From an uncultured Pelagibacteraceae bacterium (lineage in GTDB: Bacteria > Pseudomonadota > Alphaproteobacteria > Pelagibacterales > Pelagibacteraceae), in assembly GCA_902624635.1 (NCBI GenBank), contig CACNYD010000003.1:1-64000 (forward strand): 64,000 nucleotides of DNA, read 5' to 3'. The position numbers were made by a program, and so were the translations under genes. Each line of letters opens with the position of its first letter. Within the stretch, counting starts at the first letter, position 1. Below, piece after piece: positions 9,167 through 20,039 of the stretch. The notes under the pieces were generated by a model, which saw only the letters and a list, made by a program, of their open reading frames with translations, was not told the DNA's origin and did not search any database.

Positions 9167-11389
9167 ATGAAAATTAAGAATGTAGTAGTTATTGGATCAG
9201 GTACAATGGGCAGCGGTATAGCTGCTCATCTCTGCAATGCTAATATTCCTGTCACGCTTTTAGATTTAAAAACTGAGATAAGTCAAAATGCAAGAGATCG
9301 AATTCATAAATCAAGACCACCTTTATTAATAGATAAAACAAAAATTGATAATATTAAAGTTGGAAATATATCTGATGATTTTGATGTAGTTAAAGATGCT
9401 GACTGGATTGTCGAGGCAGTGGTTGAGAGAATTGATATAAAACATCAAATTTATGATAAAATTTTTGAAAGCAGGAAAGATGGAGCAATAGTTTCATCAA
9501 ACACTTCCTCAATCCCAATTAAAGTTTTATCTCAAAATTTAAATAAAGATCAAAAAAAAGATTTTTGCATTACTCATTTTTTTAATCCTGTTAGATACAT
9601 GGGTCTTCTAGAAATTGTAAAGAATGAAGACAATGATTTAAATAAGATAAATCAATTAAAAGAATTTTGTGAAGTTGAATTGGGTAAAGGAGCAATTGTT
9701 TGTAATGATACTCCAGGTTTTTTAGGAAACAGGGTAGGTGTGTACGCGATGCAAATTGCAATGACCGAAGCATTTAAGATGAAACTTTCTGTTGAGGAAG
9801 CAGATGCAATCTTTGGAAGACCTATGGGTATACCTAAAACAGGAGTTTTTGGATTATATGATTTGATTGGAATAGATTTAATGGCAGATGTTTTAAAAAG
9901 TTTTATAAAAGAACTTCCAAAATCTGATGAGTTCCATGAAGTTGCTAAAGAAATTCCTTTAGTAAAAAAATTGATTGAAACTGGATATACAGGCAGAAAA
10001 GGTAAAGGCGGCTTCTATAGAATGAAGAAAACTGATAATGGAAAAATTATGGAAGCTATTAATCTTGAAACTGGAGAGTATTCAACAAGTAAAAAAATAG
10101 ATATTAAGTCGGATAAAGTAGATTTAAAGACTCTAATTAATAGAAAGGATAAGTACGGAGACTATGCTTGGTCAGTGCTATCCAAGATAATAAAATATGC
10201 TTCATCACTAGTTCCTGGGATTACCAAAGAATTTAATGACATAGACGAAGCTATGAGACTTGGATTTAATTGGGCGAAAGGACCTTTTGAGATGTTAGAA
10301 GAAATCGGTGTTAAAAATTTCTTTAATAAAGTTGATGAATATACAGGTAATAATTTTTTAGAAAATTTATCTAATTCTAAAGATGAAAATTTTTATGGTG
10401 AAAGGCAAAAGTACACATCGATTGAAACTTTAGGTAAGATTAAGAAAACTGCCTCAAGTGTTGATGGCAATAGTTCAGCTTCAATTTATAGATTTAATGA
10501 TTTTAATATTGTTGAGTTTACGACTAAAGCTAATGCACTCGATTATGATTCAATGGATGCACTTAAGAAAGCAACTGATAAACCTTTAATAATAATTAAT
10601 GAAAGCATGCAATTTTCTGCAGGTGTTAACCTGACTTATACAATGGAGTTTGCGAATAAAAATGATTTCAAATCTATAGAAAAATTTATCAAATATTTTC
10701 AAGAAACTTGTAAACATCTTAAGTATTCCAAATATCCAGTTATATCTGCTCCATCAGGCTTAACTTTGGGTGGAGGTTTTGAAGTTTTAGTACAAAGTAA
10801 TTTCGTAGCCTCACACACTAATATTGTAATTGGATTGGTAGAAACTATTGTGGGATTAATTCCAGCGGGTGGTGGATGTAAAGAAATGTTGGCGAGATGG
10901 TTAAACACTGAAGAGGCTAAGAAAGATCCAAAATATGCACCTTTGAAAGTATTTGATATTATTGGTTATGGGAGAACAGCAACATCTCCAGTTGAGGCAG
11001 AACCCCTGAAATACTTACTACCTGAAAATAAAATAATTATGAATAGAAATAGTTTGCTTGAGGTATCGAAAAAAATCTTAAATGAAAACCAAAACTTTAA
11101 TGCACCAAATGAGCTTACATTCAATTTACCAGGCAAAACAGTTATTGATGATATGAACAAAATTTTAGAAAAACTTTATAATGATAAAGTAATATTAGAT
11201 CATGGTTTGACTGTAGCAAAAGAATTAGCCCATGTATTAAGTGGTGGTGAGACTACAAGTGAAAAAACTCTTACAGAGGATGATTTATTTAAGTTGGAAC
11301 TTGATGCTTTTATGAGATTGATTGAAACCAAACAAACTCAAGATAGAATTAAACATACTCTTGCCACCGGAAAACCTTTGGTTAATTAA
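9167..11389 (+). CDS. 3-hydroxyacyl-CoA dehydrogenase / enoyl-CoA hydratase fusion (FadN/FadB-like)
   Basis: VVIGSGTMGSGIAAHLCNA Rossmann motif, THFFNPVRYM, crotonase-like C-terminus SGLTLGGGFEVLV. Confidence 0.85.
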   Translation: MKIKNVVVIGSGTMGSGIAAHLCNANIPVTLLDLKTEISQNARDRIHKSRPPLLIDKTKIDNIKVGNISDDFDVVKDADWIVEAVVERIDIKHQIYDKIFESRKDGAIVSSNTSSIPIKVLSQNLNKDQKKDFCITHFFNPVRYMGLLEIVKNEDNDLNKINQLKEFCEVELGKGAIVCNDTPGFLGNRVGVYAMQIAMTEAFKMKLSVEEADAIFGRPMGIPKTGVFGLYDLIGIDLMADVLKSFIKELPKSDEFHEVAKEIPLVKKLIETGYTGRKGKGGFYRMKKTDNGKIMEAINLETGEYSTSKKIDIKSDKVDLKTLINRKDKYGDYAWSVLSKIIKYASSLVPGITKEFNDIDEAMRLGFNWAKGPFEMLEEIGVKNFFNKVDEYTGNNFLENLSNSKDENFYGERQKYTSIETLGKIKKTASSVDGNSSASIYRFNDFNIVEFTTKANALDYDSMDALKKATDKPLIIINESMQFSAGVNLTYTMEFANKNDFKSIEKFIKYFQETCKHLKYSKYPVISAPSGLTLGGGFEVLVQSNFVASHTNIVIGLVETIVGLIPAGGGCKEMLARWLNTEEAKKDPKYAPLKVFDIIGYGRTATSPVEAEPLKYLLPENKIIMNRNSLLEVSKKILNENQNFNAPNELTFNLPGKTVIDDMNKILEKLYNDKVILDHGLTVAKELAHVLSGGETTSEKTLTEDDLFKLELDAFMRLIETKQTQDRIKHTLATGKPLVN

Positions 11390-12026
11390 ATAATCTAAGA
11401 GTATTTATAAAGTCAGGCCTTAAAACATATTCAGATTTATTTAAGTGTTTAATTTTTTCTAAAACCTCTAAACCAAATATTACTTTTCCAATGGGAGTAT
11501 ATTCACCCTCATATAAAGGTTCATCCTGAAGAATTATAAAAAATTGACTATCTTCAGTATCATATTTTAAAGATCGAGCTAATCCTACACTTCCTTTAGT
11601 GTAGTTAAAATTTTTATCAACTTCAGATTTGATTGTACCCAAACCAGATTTTCCTGATCCAATTTTTCCATAATCAATATTTCCTTTTTTTCCAAATTCT
11701 AAATCTCCAGCTTGTACGAGTTTGTCTTTAATTACTCTATGAAATGCCACATCATCATAGGCATTTGATTTGACTAGCGTTTTAAATCTTTCTACTCCAT
11801 TAGGAGATATGTCTGGATATAATTCTATAATTACATTTCCACATTCAACGTTTAGAATTACTATGTTATTTGGATTTTCAAAATTAATTTTATTTGGATC
11901 ATAATTCTTAACAAATAAACATTTATCTTTTAGTAAAACAAAAGAAGTAATTGAAAATAAACCTAAAATTACAACAAATATAAATATTATTTTTTCAGAT
12001 TTTGATGCTTTTATTTTTTCAATCAT
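11382..12026 (-). CDS. Membrane-anchored cyclophilin-type peptidyl-prolyl isomerase
   Basis: N-terminal TM; ISPNGVERFKTLVKSNAYDDVAFHRVIK, SQFFIILQD. Confidence 0.85.
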   Translation of the reverse strand: MIEKIKASKSEKIIFIFVVILGLFSITSFVLLKDKCLFVKNYDPNKINFENPNNIVILNVECGNVIIELYPDISPNGVERFKTLVKSNAYDDVAFHRVIKDKLVQAGDLEFGKKGNIDYGKIGSGKSGLGTIKSEVDKNFNYTKGSVGLARSLKYDTEDSQFFIILQDEPLYEGEYTPIGKVIFGLEVLEKIKHLNKSEYVLRPDFINTLRLFN

Positions 12027-12745
12027 AAAATAAAATTTTCATCAATTTCTAGAAGCCCTTTTTTGATGAATTCTATCTTTTTTTTAAGAATAGGATCAAC
12101 TGTTTCAGGTAAATTTCCATACATTAAATGAGAAAACACTTCAGCCATATCTTCAGATGCTGTAGATCGCGAGTATTCAGTAATAAATCCTTCTGGTTTA
12201 GAATATGTATCTAGACCTACTTTTTTTGTGCAGGTTGAACATTTGGCGTAATCAAACTCTTTAGGATTAAAACTAGACCAAATTTTTTCATTAAATATAT
12301 CTTTGTAACTATCATTTATTATGTGGAACACCTCGTGATGTAATACTCTTTCAAAATATTTATCATTAAATTTTATATCTACAATTAAAGTTTTCATTAC
12401 ATTATTAGGTATCCCTGCAGTGTTGATACCTGAGATTGATAAGTCTTCACACATAACAATATATTTTAAATTTATTTTTTTTAAAAAGTTTTGAGAATAT
12501 CTATTAAGATTTTTTTCAATAATTTTATATTTTTTTTCTAGGTCTTGTTTTGATGATTTAAAACAGTTGATATTATTATCAATACCTATTGTAAATGCCT
12601 GTTTAGCATTCAGATATCTTAATTTATTTTCAGTTTTAACATTATATATCTCTAGATTTGGAATTTTTATTAATTCATAAATCGTATCTGCTTTTGCTGG
12701 AGAAAATAAAAATAAACACAATAAAACGAACTTAAATAATTTCAT
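12023..12745 (-). CDS. Secreted putative zinc metallopeptidase-like protein
   Basis: Signal peptide; HHEVFHIIND (HExxH) motif; downstream acidic residues. Confidence 0.55.
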   Translation of the reverse strand: MKLFKFVLLCLFLFSPAKADTIYELIKIPNLEIYNVKTENKLRYLNAKQAFTIGIDNNINCFKSSKQDLEKKYKIIEKNLNRYSQNFLKKINLKYIVMCEDLSISGINTAGIPNNVMKTLIVDIKFNDKYFERVLHHEVFHIINDSYKDIFNEKIWSSFNPKEFDYAKCSTCTKKVGLDTYSKPEGFITEYSRSTASEDMAEVFSHLMYGNLPETVDPILKKKIEFIKKGLLEIDENFIL

Positions 12746-12799
12746 AATTAGTATTATTGAAGATATTCCAATTTGTTAGAATGTGATAGAGTTTTTGTG

Positions 12800-13759
12800 A
12801 TGAAAAAAAAAAGAATTAAAGAACCTATTCAACCAATAAGCGGCACAAAGGTTCCTAGATTTGCGGGTCCCTCAACTTTTGCCAGACTACCAGAGTTAAG
12901 AGATGTTGAGTACTGCGATGTTGCAATAGTCGGGATACCATTCGATGCAGGTACAAGTTACAGGCCTGGGGCAAGATTTGGTCCTCAAAGTATCAGACAA
13001 GCTTCAAGACATTTAAGAACAAATTATCATCCAAGTTATGATGTTGAGCCCTTTAAAGTTCAACAAGTTGCTGATGCAGGTGATATTACTTGTAATCCGT
13101 TTAATATAGATGAAGCAATTAAGCAAATTGAGGAAGGAGCATTGGATCTTCTTAAAAAAACTGGTGGTATAATTAGTTTAGGCGGAGATCATACAATTGC
13201 GTTTCCTTTATTAAAAGCAGTTAATAAAATTAATAATGGTCCTGTTGCCTTAGTTCATTTCGATGCTCATCTTGATACTTGGGACACTTATTTTGGTGCA
13301 CCTTATACACATGGAACACCTTTTAGAAGAGCACGTGAAGAAAATTTATTCATGGATGATGCTTCAATGCATGTTGGTATTAGAGGTCCATTGTATAGCA
13401 GAGAGGATCTTAAAAATGATGAAAGTTTTGGATTTAAGATAATTCATTGTGATGAGTTTCAAACTGAAGGCACAGATAAAATTGCTGAAAGAATAAAAAA
13501 AAGAGTAGGAGATAATCCATTATATTTATCAATTGATATTGATGTTTTAGATCCTGCTTTTGCACCTGGCACTGGTACACCAGAAATAGCTGGCATGACA
13601 TCTAGAGAAATGGTCAATGTTATTAGAGGCTTGTCAGGTATGAATTTAATCTCTGCAGATGTTGTTGAAGTATCACCTGCTTATGATCATGCTGAGGTAA
13701 CATCACTTGCAGCTGCTACTATAGTTTATGAGTTAACAAATCTATTTGCAAAAAAGTAA
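12800..13759 (+). CDS. Agmatinase/arginase-family ureohydrolase (ORF opens at 12773; likely start 12800)
   Basis: GGDHTIAFP, HFDAHLDTWD, SIDIDVLDPAFAPGTGTPE metal-binding motifs. Confidence 0.88.
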   Translation: MKKKRIKEPIQPISGTKVPRFAGPSTFARLPELRDVEYCDVAIVGIPFDAGTSYRPGARFGPQSIRQASRHLRTNYHPSYDVEPFKVQQVADAGDITCNPFNIDEAIKQIEEGALDLLKKTGGIISLGGDHTIAFPLLKAVNKINNGPVALVHFDAHLDTWDTYFGAPYTHGTPFRRAREENLFMDDASMHVGIRGPLYSREDLKNDESFGFKIIHCDEFQTEGTDKIAERIKKRVGDNPLYLSIDIDVLDPAFAPGTGTPEIAGMTSREMVNVIRGLSGMNLISADVVEVSPAYDHAEVTSLAAATIVYELTNLFAKK

Positions 13760-13779
13760 AGAAAGGTTAGGAATCTCCA

Positions 13780-15213
13780 ATGGAAAATAAAAAAAACTTT
13801 TATATTAATGGAAAATGGGTAACACCAAAAAGTAAGGAAGAAATTAAAGTAATTGATCCTGCAACTGAAGAAAATTGTGCTGTCATAACATTGGGTAATG
13901 AAGATGATGTAAATGATGCTGTGAATGCTGCCAAAAAAGCTTACAGTTCTTGGGCATTTTCATCAAAAGAGGAGAGAATAAAATTATTAGAAAAACTTTA
14001 CGAAAATTATAAGAAAAGATGGGCAGACATTGCAAGTGCAATTACAACTGAGATGGGAGCACCAAAAGATTTTGCAACAAAACTTCAAGCTGGAACAGGT
14101 GCTGCTCATTTAAAATCATTTATAAGATATTTGAAAAATTTTGAATTTGAAAAACCATTAGGAGAACACGCGCCTAATCAAAGACTTATTTATGAACCTA
14201 AAGGTGTTTGTGCATTAATCACGCCATGGAACTGGCCAATGAATCAGGTTTGTTTAAAAGTAATGCCTGCATTAGCATCTGGTTGTACTATGGTTTTAAA
14301 ACCCTCTGAATTAGCACCACTATCATCAATGATTTTAGCAGAGTTGATCGATGAAACGAAATTTCCTCCAGGAGTATTTAATTTAGTAAACGGTGATGGA
14401 GCAACAACAGGTGACTCTTTAACAAGTCACCCTGACATAAATATGATTTCATTTACTGGATCAACTAGAGCAGGAGCATTAATTTCACAAAATGCTGCTA
14501 AAGATTTTAAAAGAGTCAGTTTAGAATTAGGCGGTAAGGGAGCAAACATTATCTTTAAAGATGCTGATCCAGAGGCTATTGAAAGAGGAGCGCTAAGATG
14601 TTTTAGAAATTCAGGCCAATCATGTAATGCACCTACGAGAATGCTAGTTGAAAAATCAATGTATAATGATGCTATTGAAAGATTAAAGAAGTACACAGAA
14701 AACTTTGAGGTTGGTGATCCAAAAAAGGAAGGAGAACATATAGGCCCAGTTATTTCTGAAACTCAATACAACAAAATTCAAACTTTAATTAAGAAAGGTA
14801 TTGATGAAGGAGCCAAGCTAGTGGCTGGTGGCCCAGGTAAACCAGAAGGTTTAAAAAAAGGTTACTTTGTAAAACCTACAGTATTTGTTGATGTTAATAA
14901 CAATATGGAAATAGCAAGAACCGAAATATTTGGACCAGTCTTATCTGTAATACCTTTTGAAACAGAAGAGGAAGCTATTAAAATTGCCAATGATACTCCT
15001 TACGGATTAACAAATTATATTCAAACTACAGATAAAGAAAAAGTAAAAAGAGTTGCTCGAAAACTTAGGTCAGGAATGGTTGATGTCAATGGAGCTGGTA
15101 TTGCTGTTGATGCACCATTTGGTGGCTTCAAGCATTCTGGCATTGGTAGAGAGGCTGGGGAACACGGTCTTGAAGAGTTTTTAGAGGTAAAATCTGTTGG
15201 TGGATGGAGTTAA
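13780..15213 (+). CDS. NAD(P)-dependent aldehyde dehydrogenase
   Basis: TPWNWPMNQ, LELGGKGANIIF, RNSGQSCNAPTR. Confidence 0.92.
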   Translation: MENKKNFYINGKWVTPKSKEEIKVIDPATEENCAVITLGNEDDVNDAVNAAKKAYSSWAFSSKEERIKLLEKLYENYKKRWADIASAITTEMGAPKDFATKLQAGTGAAHLKSFIRYLKNFEFEKPLGEHAPNQRLIYEPKGVCALITPWNWPMNQVCLKVMPALASGCTMVLKPSELAPLSSMILAELIDETKFPPGVFNLVNGDGATTGDSLTSHPDINMISFTGSTRAGALISQNAAKDFKRVSLELGGKGANIIFKDADPEAIERGALRCFRNSGQSCNAPTRMLVEKSMYNDAIERLKKYTENFEVGDPKKEGEHIGPVISETQYNKIQTLIKKGIDEGAKLVAGGPGKPEGLKKGYFVKPTVFVDVNNNMEIARTEIFGPVLSVIPFETEEEAIKIANDTPYGLTNYIQTTDKEKVKRVARKLRSGMVDVNGAGIAVDAPFGGFKHSGIGREAGEHGLEEFLEVKSVGGWS

Positions 15214-16400
15214 TTAAGAGTTGAATTATTCTTAATTCCATCAAGAAATTTTAAACATTTTTTTAGCTCATTAAGTTCAATGAACTCATCAACTTTGTGA
15301 GCTTGCTCAATAGAGCCTGGGCCACAAACAACTGTACTGATACCGATTTCTTGAAACAATCCAGCTTCAGTTCCAAAGGATACAACCTCTCTTGAATTAT
15401 CACCGGTTAAACTTGAAACTAATTCACATGCCTCTGAATTTTCTATACGATCGAAACCAGTAACTTCACCTATTATTTTTTTTGTTATTTTTGAATTAGG
15501 AAAAACTTTTCTCATTTGTGGTAATAAAACTTCATTGGCATATTTATCTATTTGTTGATTTAGAAAGACACCATCTTCTTTAACAACTGGTCTTGTCTCC
15601 CATTCAACTTGACATTTGTCAGCTATTACATTGTGAGCTATCCCTCCAAATATACCTCCAACTTGTAATGTTGAAAAAGGAGGATCAAATATTGAATCCT
15701 TAGGAGCTCTTTTTTTTAATTCTTCTCTAAGCTCTATTAATTTTGTTGCATATTTTGATGCAAATTCAACGGCACTAACACCTTTATGAGGCATTGAGCT
15801 ATGTCCAGCTAACCCCTCAAAATAAGTAGTATATTCATAACAACCTTTATGTGCATCTATGATTTTCATTTTTGTTGGTTCACCAACAATACAAATTCCA
15901 TCTTGAATATTTCTTTTTCTAAGTTCTCTAATTAATATTGGAGCACCCAAACATGCTGTTTCTTCATCAAAAGTAAAAGAAAAATGAATATCTCTATTTA
16001 GATCAACTTTAGAAAAAACCGGAGCAAACGCTAAAGTACATGCAATAAATCCCTTCATGTCACAGGAACCTCTTCCATAAAGTTTGTCCTCTTTAATTGT
16101 TGCCTTAAATGGATCTGTACTCCAACTTTTTGAAACAGGTACTGTATCAGTGTGACCAGATAAAATTATTGGTTTAACTCCATTAGATTTTTTTGCTTTT
16201 ATTGTTGCAAAAAGATTTACTCTTTTTTTTTCATCATCATAAGTTTTAAATGAGGTAGCACCTAAATCATTGAGGTATTTTTCACAATAATTAATTAAAT
16301 CATTGTTATCTTCTCCTGAAATAGTTTTAAATCCAATTAAATCAGATAAAATCTTAATAGAATTCTCGTATAATTTATCTAAATTTACTTCTGTACTCAT
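15210..16400 (-). CDS. argE: Acetylornithine deacetylase-like M20 peptidase
   Basis: ILSGHTDTVPV, LYGRGSCDMKGFIA, FTFDEE, SFGTEAGLFQ. Confidence 0.8.
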   Translation of the reverse strand: MSTEVNLDKLYENSIKILSDLIGFKTISGEDNNDLINYCEKYLNDLGATSFKTYDDEKKRVNLFATIKAKKSNGVKPIILSGHTDTVPVSKSWSTDPFKATIKEDKLYGRGSCDMKGFIACTLAFAPVFSKVDLNRDIHFSFTFDEETACLGAPILIRELRKRNIQDGICIVGEPTKMKIIDAHKGCYEYTTYFEGLAGHSSMPHKGVSAVEFASKYATKLIELREELKKRAPKDSIFDPPFSTLQVGGIFGGIAHNVIADKCQVEWETRPVVKEDGVFLNQQIDKYANEVLLPQMRKVFPNSKITKKIIGEVTGFDRIENSEACELVSSLTGDNSREVVSFGTEAGLFQEIGISTVVCGPGSIEQAHKVDEFIELNELKKCLKFLDGIKNNSTLN

Positions 16401-16429
16401 TTGTAATAATTAATATAAATATCTCATTT

Positions 16430-16771
16430 ATGAAAGAACAAATTACTTACAACATATTTGAGAAAATAGACATTAGACTTGGAACAGTTCTCTCAGTCAA
16501 AAAAAATGAAAAAGCTAGAAAACCATCTTTAGTTGTTGAAGTCGACTTTGGAAAAGAAATAGGTGTAAAAACATCATCCGCCCAAATTACTCACTTTTAT
16601 AATGAAGAAAATTTAGTTGGTAAACAAGTTATTGGTGTTTGTAATTTTCCAGAAAAAAATATCGCAGGAGTAAAATCTCAATTTTTACTTTTAGGCTCAA
16701 TAGACTCTGACGGAAAGGTAACATTAGTACACCCCTCACAACAAGCAGAAAATGGTTTACCTATAGCATAA
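16430..16771 (+). CDS. csaA: tRNA-binding domain protein, CsaA-like
   Basis: FEKIDIRLGTVLSVKKNEKARKPSLVVEVDFG ... VGKQVIGVCNFPEK. Confidence 0.85.
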   Translation: MKEQITYNIFEKIDIRLGTVLSVKKNEKARKPSLVVEVDFGKEIGVKTSSAQITHFYNEENLVGKQVIGVCNFPEKNIAGVKSQFLLLGSIDSDGKVTLVHPSQQAENGLPIA

Positions 16772-16773
16772 AT

Positions 16774-17364
16774 ATGCATCCAGAATTTTTATCTATGGCA
16801 CTATTTTGGATTGTAGCTGCTTATACACCAGGACCAAATAACGTTGTTGCATCTTATTCTGGTTTTAATTTTGGAATAAGAAAAACAATCCCACACATTT
16901 TTGGAGTTACAATTGGATTTACTTCAGTAGTATTTGCTTTGACAATTGGTTTAGTTAATGTTTTTAAACTATTTCCAATTATTCAAGCTATTTTGAAATA
17001 TCTGGGAAGTTTATTTTTAATATACTTAGCCTATAAAATTAGTTTTTCAAAAGCATCTAGTGAGAAAAAAAATGAAAATCCAATTTCTTTTTTGGATACT
17101 TTTATTTTTCAATTTTTAAATCCAAAAGGTGTTTTGATTGGAATTATCATAGTTTCAACATATGTTGAATATGGAGAAAATTATCTTAATTATGCGACCC
17201 AAGTTGTTTCATTTGCCTTTGTAGTATCTCTATCAAGCATTACCTTTTGGACATTTGTCGGTAAATATCTTAGAAAGTTTGCGACAAATGAGAAATTTAT
17301 TAAATACTTTAATTATGTTATGTCAGTGCTTCTTCTTTTGAGCATAATTACATTTTATATATAA
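16774..17364 (+). CDS. LysE/RhtB-family exporter
   Basis: AAYTPGPNNVVASYSGFNFGIRKTIPHIFGVTIGF, about 6 TM. Confidence 0.85.
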   Translation: MHPEFLSMALFWIVAAYTPGPNNVVASYSGFNFGIRKTIPHIFGVTIGFTSVVFALTIGLVNVFKLFPIIQAILKYLGSLFLIYLAYKISFSKASSEKKNENPISFLDTFIFQFLNPKGVLIGIIIVSTYVEYGENYLNYATQVVSFAFVVSLSSITFWTFVGKYLRKFATNEKFIKYFNYVMSVLLLLSIITFYI

Positions 17365-17367
17365 GAT

Positions 17368-20037
17368 ATGAAACCAGGAAATAAAAATTCTTACAAATCA
17401 TTATCTAACCTAAAGGTTAATGGAAAAAATTATAAATTTTATTCATTAAAAAAAGCTGAATTACATGGTTTAGAAGGTATTTCAAAATTACCAAAGTCGT
17501 TAAAAGTTTTATTGGAAAATCTACTTAGATATGAGGATGATATATCAGTTAATAAAAATCAAATAGAAGCCGTCAAAAACTGGCTTGCCACAAAAAAATC
17601 AAAAACTGAAATAGCTTACAGACCAGCTAGAGTTTTACTACAAGATTACACTGGAATACCAGCAGTTGCTGATTTAGCTGCTATGAGAGAAGCTGTAAAA
17701 GAAAAAAATAAAGACCCAAATACAATTAATCCTTTATCTGCAGTTGATTTGGTTATTGATCACTCAGTTCAAGTTGATCAATCAGCTAAAAAAGATTCAT
17801 TTGAGAAAAATGTAGATATTGAATTTAAGAGAAATGGTGAAAGATATTCTTTTTTAAAATGGGGTCAAAGTGCCTTTAATAACTTTAGGATTGTTCCTCC
17901 AGGAACTGGTATTTGTCACCAGGTTAATTTAGAATATTTATCAAAAGTTGTTTGGTCGGAAGAATATAAAGGAGAAAAATATTTATTCCCTGATACACTT
18001 GTTGGAACCGATAGTCATACTACAATGGTAAATGGTTTATCAGTTTTAGGATGGGGTGTTGGTGGAATTGAAGCAGAGGCAGGCATGCTTGGACAGCCTA
18101 TTTCAATGTTAATTCCCGAAGTTGTTGGATTTGAAGTTACAAAAAAAATGCCAGAGGGCACAACTGCTACTGACTTAGTTTTAACAGTTGTTAAAATGCT
18201 CAGAGATAAAGGTGTAGTTGGAAAATTTGTTGAATTTTATGGTGAAGGATTAAAAAATTTAACTTTAGCAGATAGAGCAACAATTGCTAATATGGCTCCA
18301 GAGTATGGAGCTACATGTGGTTTCTTCCCAATAGATGAGGAAACTTTAAAATATTTAGAATTTTCAGGAAGAGATAAAGAAACAGTGGCAATTGTAGAAA
18401 AGTATTCGAAAGAGCAAGGTTTGTGGTCGAGTGATGAAATTGAGTTTACTGATAAAATCTCTTTAGATATGTCTACTGTAGTTCCAACTATTTCAGGTCC
18501 TAAAAGACCACAAGATAAAGTTCTTTTAACTGACGCATCAAGTAATTTTAAAAAAGTGTTCAAAGAAGCCACAGATAAAAAAGATTATAAAATTTCCAAG
18601 GTAAAAGAAACAGATTATGAAATTAAAGATGGTTCAATATTAATTGCAGCAATTACATCATGTACCAATACTTCTAACCCAAATGTTCTTATCGGAGCTG
18701 GACTACTTGCAAAGAAAGCTATTGAATTAGGATTAAATGTTAAACCATGGGTGAAAACATCTTTAGCTCCTGGCTCACAAGTAGTAACAGATTATTTAAA
18801 GAAAGCAGGTCTAAATACTTATTTAGATCAATTAGGTTTTAATTTAGTTGGTTATGGCTGTACAACTTGTATTGGTAATTCAGGACCTTTAGCTGATAAT
18901 ATAGTTGAAGCTATTCAAAAAGAAAATTTATATGCAGTCTCTGTTTTATCAGGTAATAGAAACTTTGAGGGAAGAATTTCACCTCATATTAAAGCAAATT
19001 ATCTAGCCTCCCCTCCACTAGTAGTAGCTTATGCTCTTGCAGGCCATATGGAATTTGATTTATTTAAAGACTCATTTGGAAAAGACAAAAACGCTAAAGA
19101 TATATTTTTAAAAGATATCTGGCCGTCAAATAAAGAAATAGAAGATACCTTAAAGAATTCTCTTAATGCCGATATGTTTGTTAAAAGATATTCAAATGTT
19201 TCCGAAGGACCAAAACAATGGCAAGAAATCAAAACAGAGAAGAGTAGTATTTATAATTGGGATGAAAATTCTACTTATGTAAAAAAACCTCCTTTTTTTG
19301 AGAATCTTAGTGACGAACCAGAGGGTTTTAAGGAGATTAAAAATGCGAGACCATTACTGATATTAGGAGACATGGTTACCACAGATCATATTTCGCCAGC
19401 TGGCAATATTCAAAAAGATAGCCCTACAGGAGAGTATTTTATGAATTATCAAATTCTTCCTAAGGACTATAACTCATATGGTTCAAGACGTGGAAATCAT
19501 GAGGTAATGATGAGAGGCACATTCGCAAATATAAGAATAAAAAACGAAATGGCTCCTGGAACTGAAGGTGGTTTCACAAAATTATATCCTGAGGAAAAAG
19601 TTATGTCAGTTTATGATGCGGTAGTAGAGTATAAAAAAAGAGGCACAGATTTAGTTGTAATTGGTGGTAAAGAATATGGTACTGGCTCTTCTCGTGATTG
19701 GGCTGCAAAAGGAACTAAATTATTAGGTATTAAGGTTGTAATTGCAGAGAGTTTTGAGAGAATACACAGATCTAATTTAATCGGGATGGGAATATTACCA
19801 TTACAATTTACAGAAAATATGAACAGAAAAAATCTGAATTTATTAGGCTCAGAGCTGATCAGTGTTGTAGATATTGAAAAAGGAATTAATCCATCTGATA
19901 AAGTAAAAGTTGAGATTAAATATGCGTCAGGTGATGTTAAAATAATAGAAACGCTATGCAGAATTGATACCAAAAATGAGTTAGAATATTATAAAAATGG
20001 TGGAATACTTCAATATGTTTTAAGAAATATGATTTAG
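17368..20037 (+). CDS. acnA: Aconitate hydratase A
   Basis: AITSCTNTSNP, VGYGCTTCIGNSGPL, YGTGSSRDWAAKGTKLLG. Confidence 0.97.
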   Translation: MKPGNKNSYKSLSNLKVNGKNYKFYSLKKAELHGLEGISKLPKSLKVLLENLLRYEDDISVNKNQIEAVKNWLATKKSKTEIAYRPARVLLQDYTGIPAVADLAAMREAVKEKNKDPNTINPLSAVDLVIDHSVQVDQSAKKDSFEKNVDIEFKRNGERYSFLKWGQSAFNNFRIVPPGTGICHQVNLEYLSKVVWSEEYKGEKYLFPDTLVGTDSHTTMVNGLSVLGWGVGGIEAEAGMLGQPISMLIPEVVGFEVTKKMPEGTTATDLVLTVVKMLRDKGVVGKFVEFYGEGLKNLTLADRATIANMAPEYGATCGFFPIDEETLKYLEFSGRDKETVAIVEKYSKEQGLWSSDEIEFTDKISLDMSTVVPTISGPKRPQDKVLLTDASSNFKKVFKEATDKKDYKISKVKETDYEIKDGSILIAAITSCTNTSNPNVLIGAGLLAKKAIELGLNVKPWVKTSLAPGSQVVTDYLKKAGLNTYLDQLGFNLVGYGCTTCIGNSGPLADNIVEAIQKENLYAVSVLSGNRNFEGRISPHIKANYLASPPLVVAYALAGHMEFDLFKDSFGKDKNAKDIFLKDIWPSNKEIEDTLKNSLNADMFVKRYSNVSEGPKQWQEIKTEKSSIYNWDENSTYVKKPPFFENLSDEPEGFKEIKNARPLLILGDMVTTDHISPAGNIQKDSPTGEYFMNYQILPKDYNSYGSRRGNHEVMMRGTFANIRIKNEMAPGTEGGFTKLYPEEKVMSVYDAVVEYKKRGTDLVVIGGKEYGTGSSRDWAAKGTKLLGIKVVIAESFERIHRSNLIGMGILPLQFTENMNRKNLNLLGSELISVVDIEKGINPSDKVKVEIKYASGDVKIIETLCRIDTKNELEYYKNGGILQYVLRNMI

Positions 20038-20039
20038 AT

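Noticed and set aside
18237-18572. 111-aa minus-strand ORF within acnA
   Set aside because: Antisense to a certain housekeeping CDS; no motifs.
19611-19973. 120-aa minus-strand ORF within acnA
   Set aside because: Antisense shadow ORF as above.
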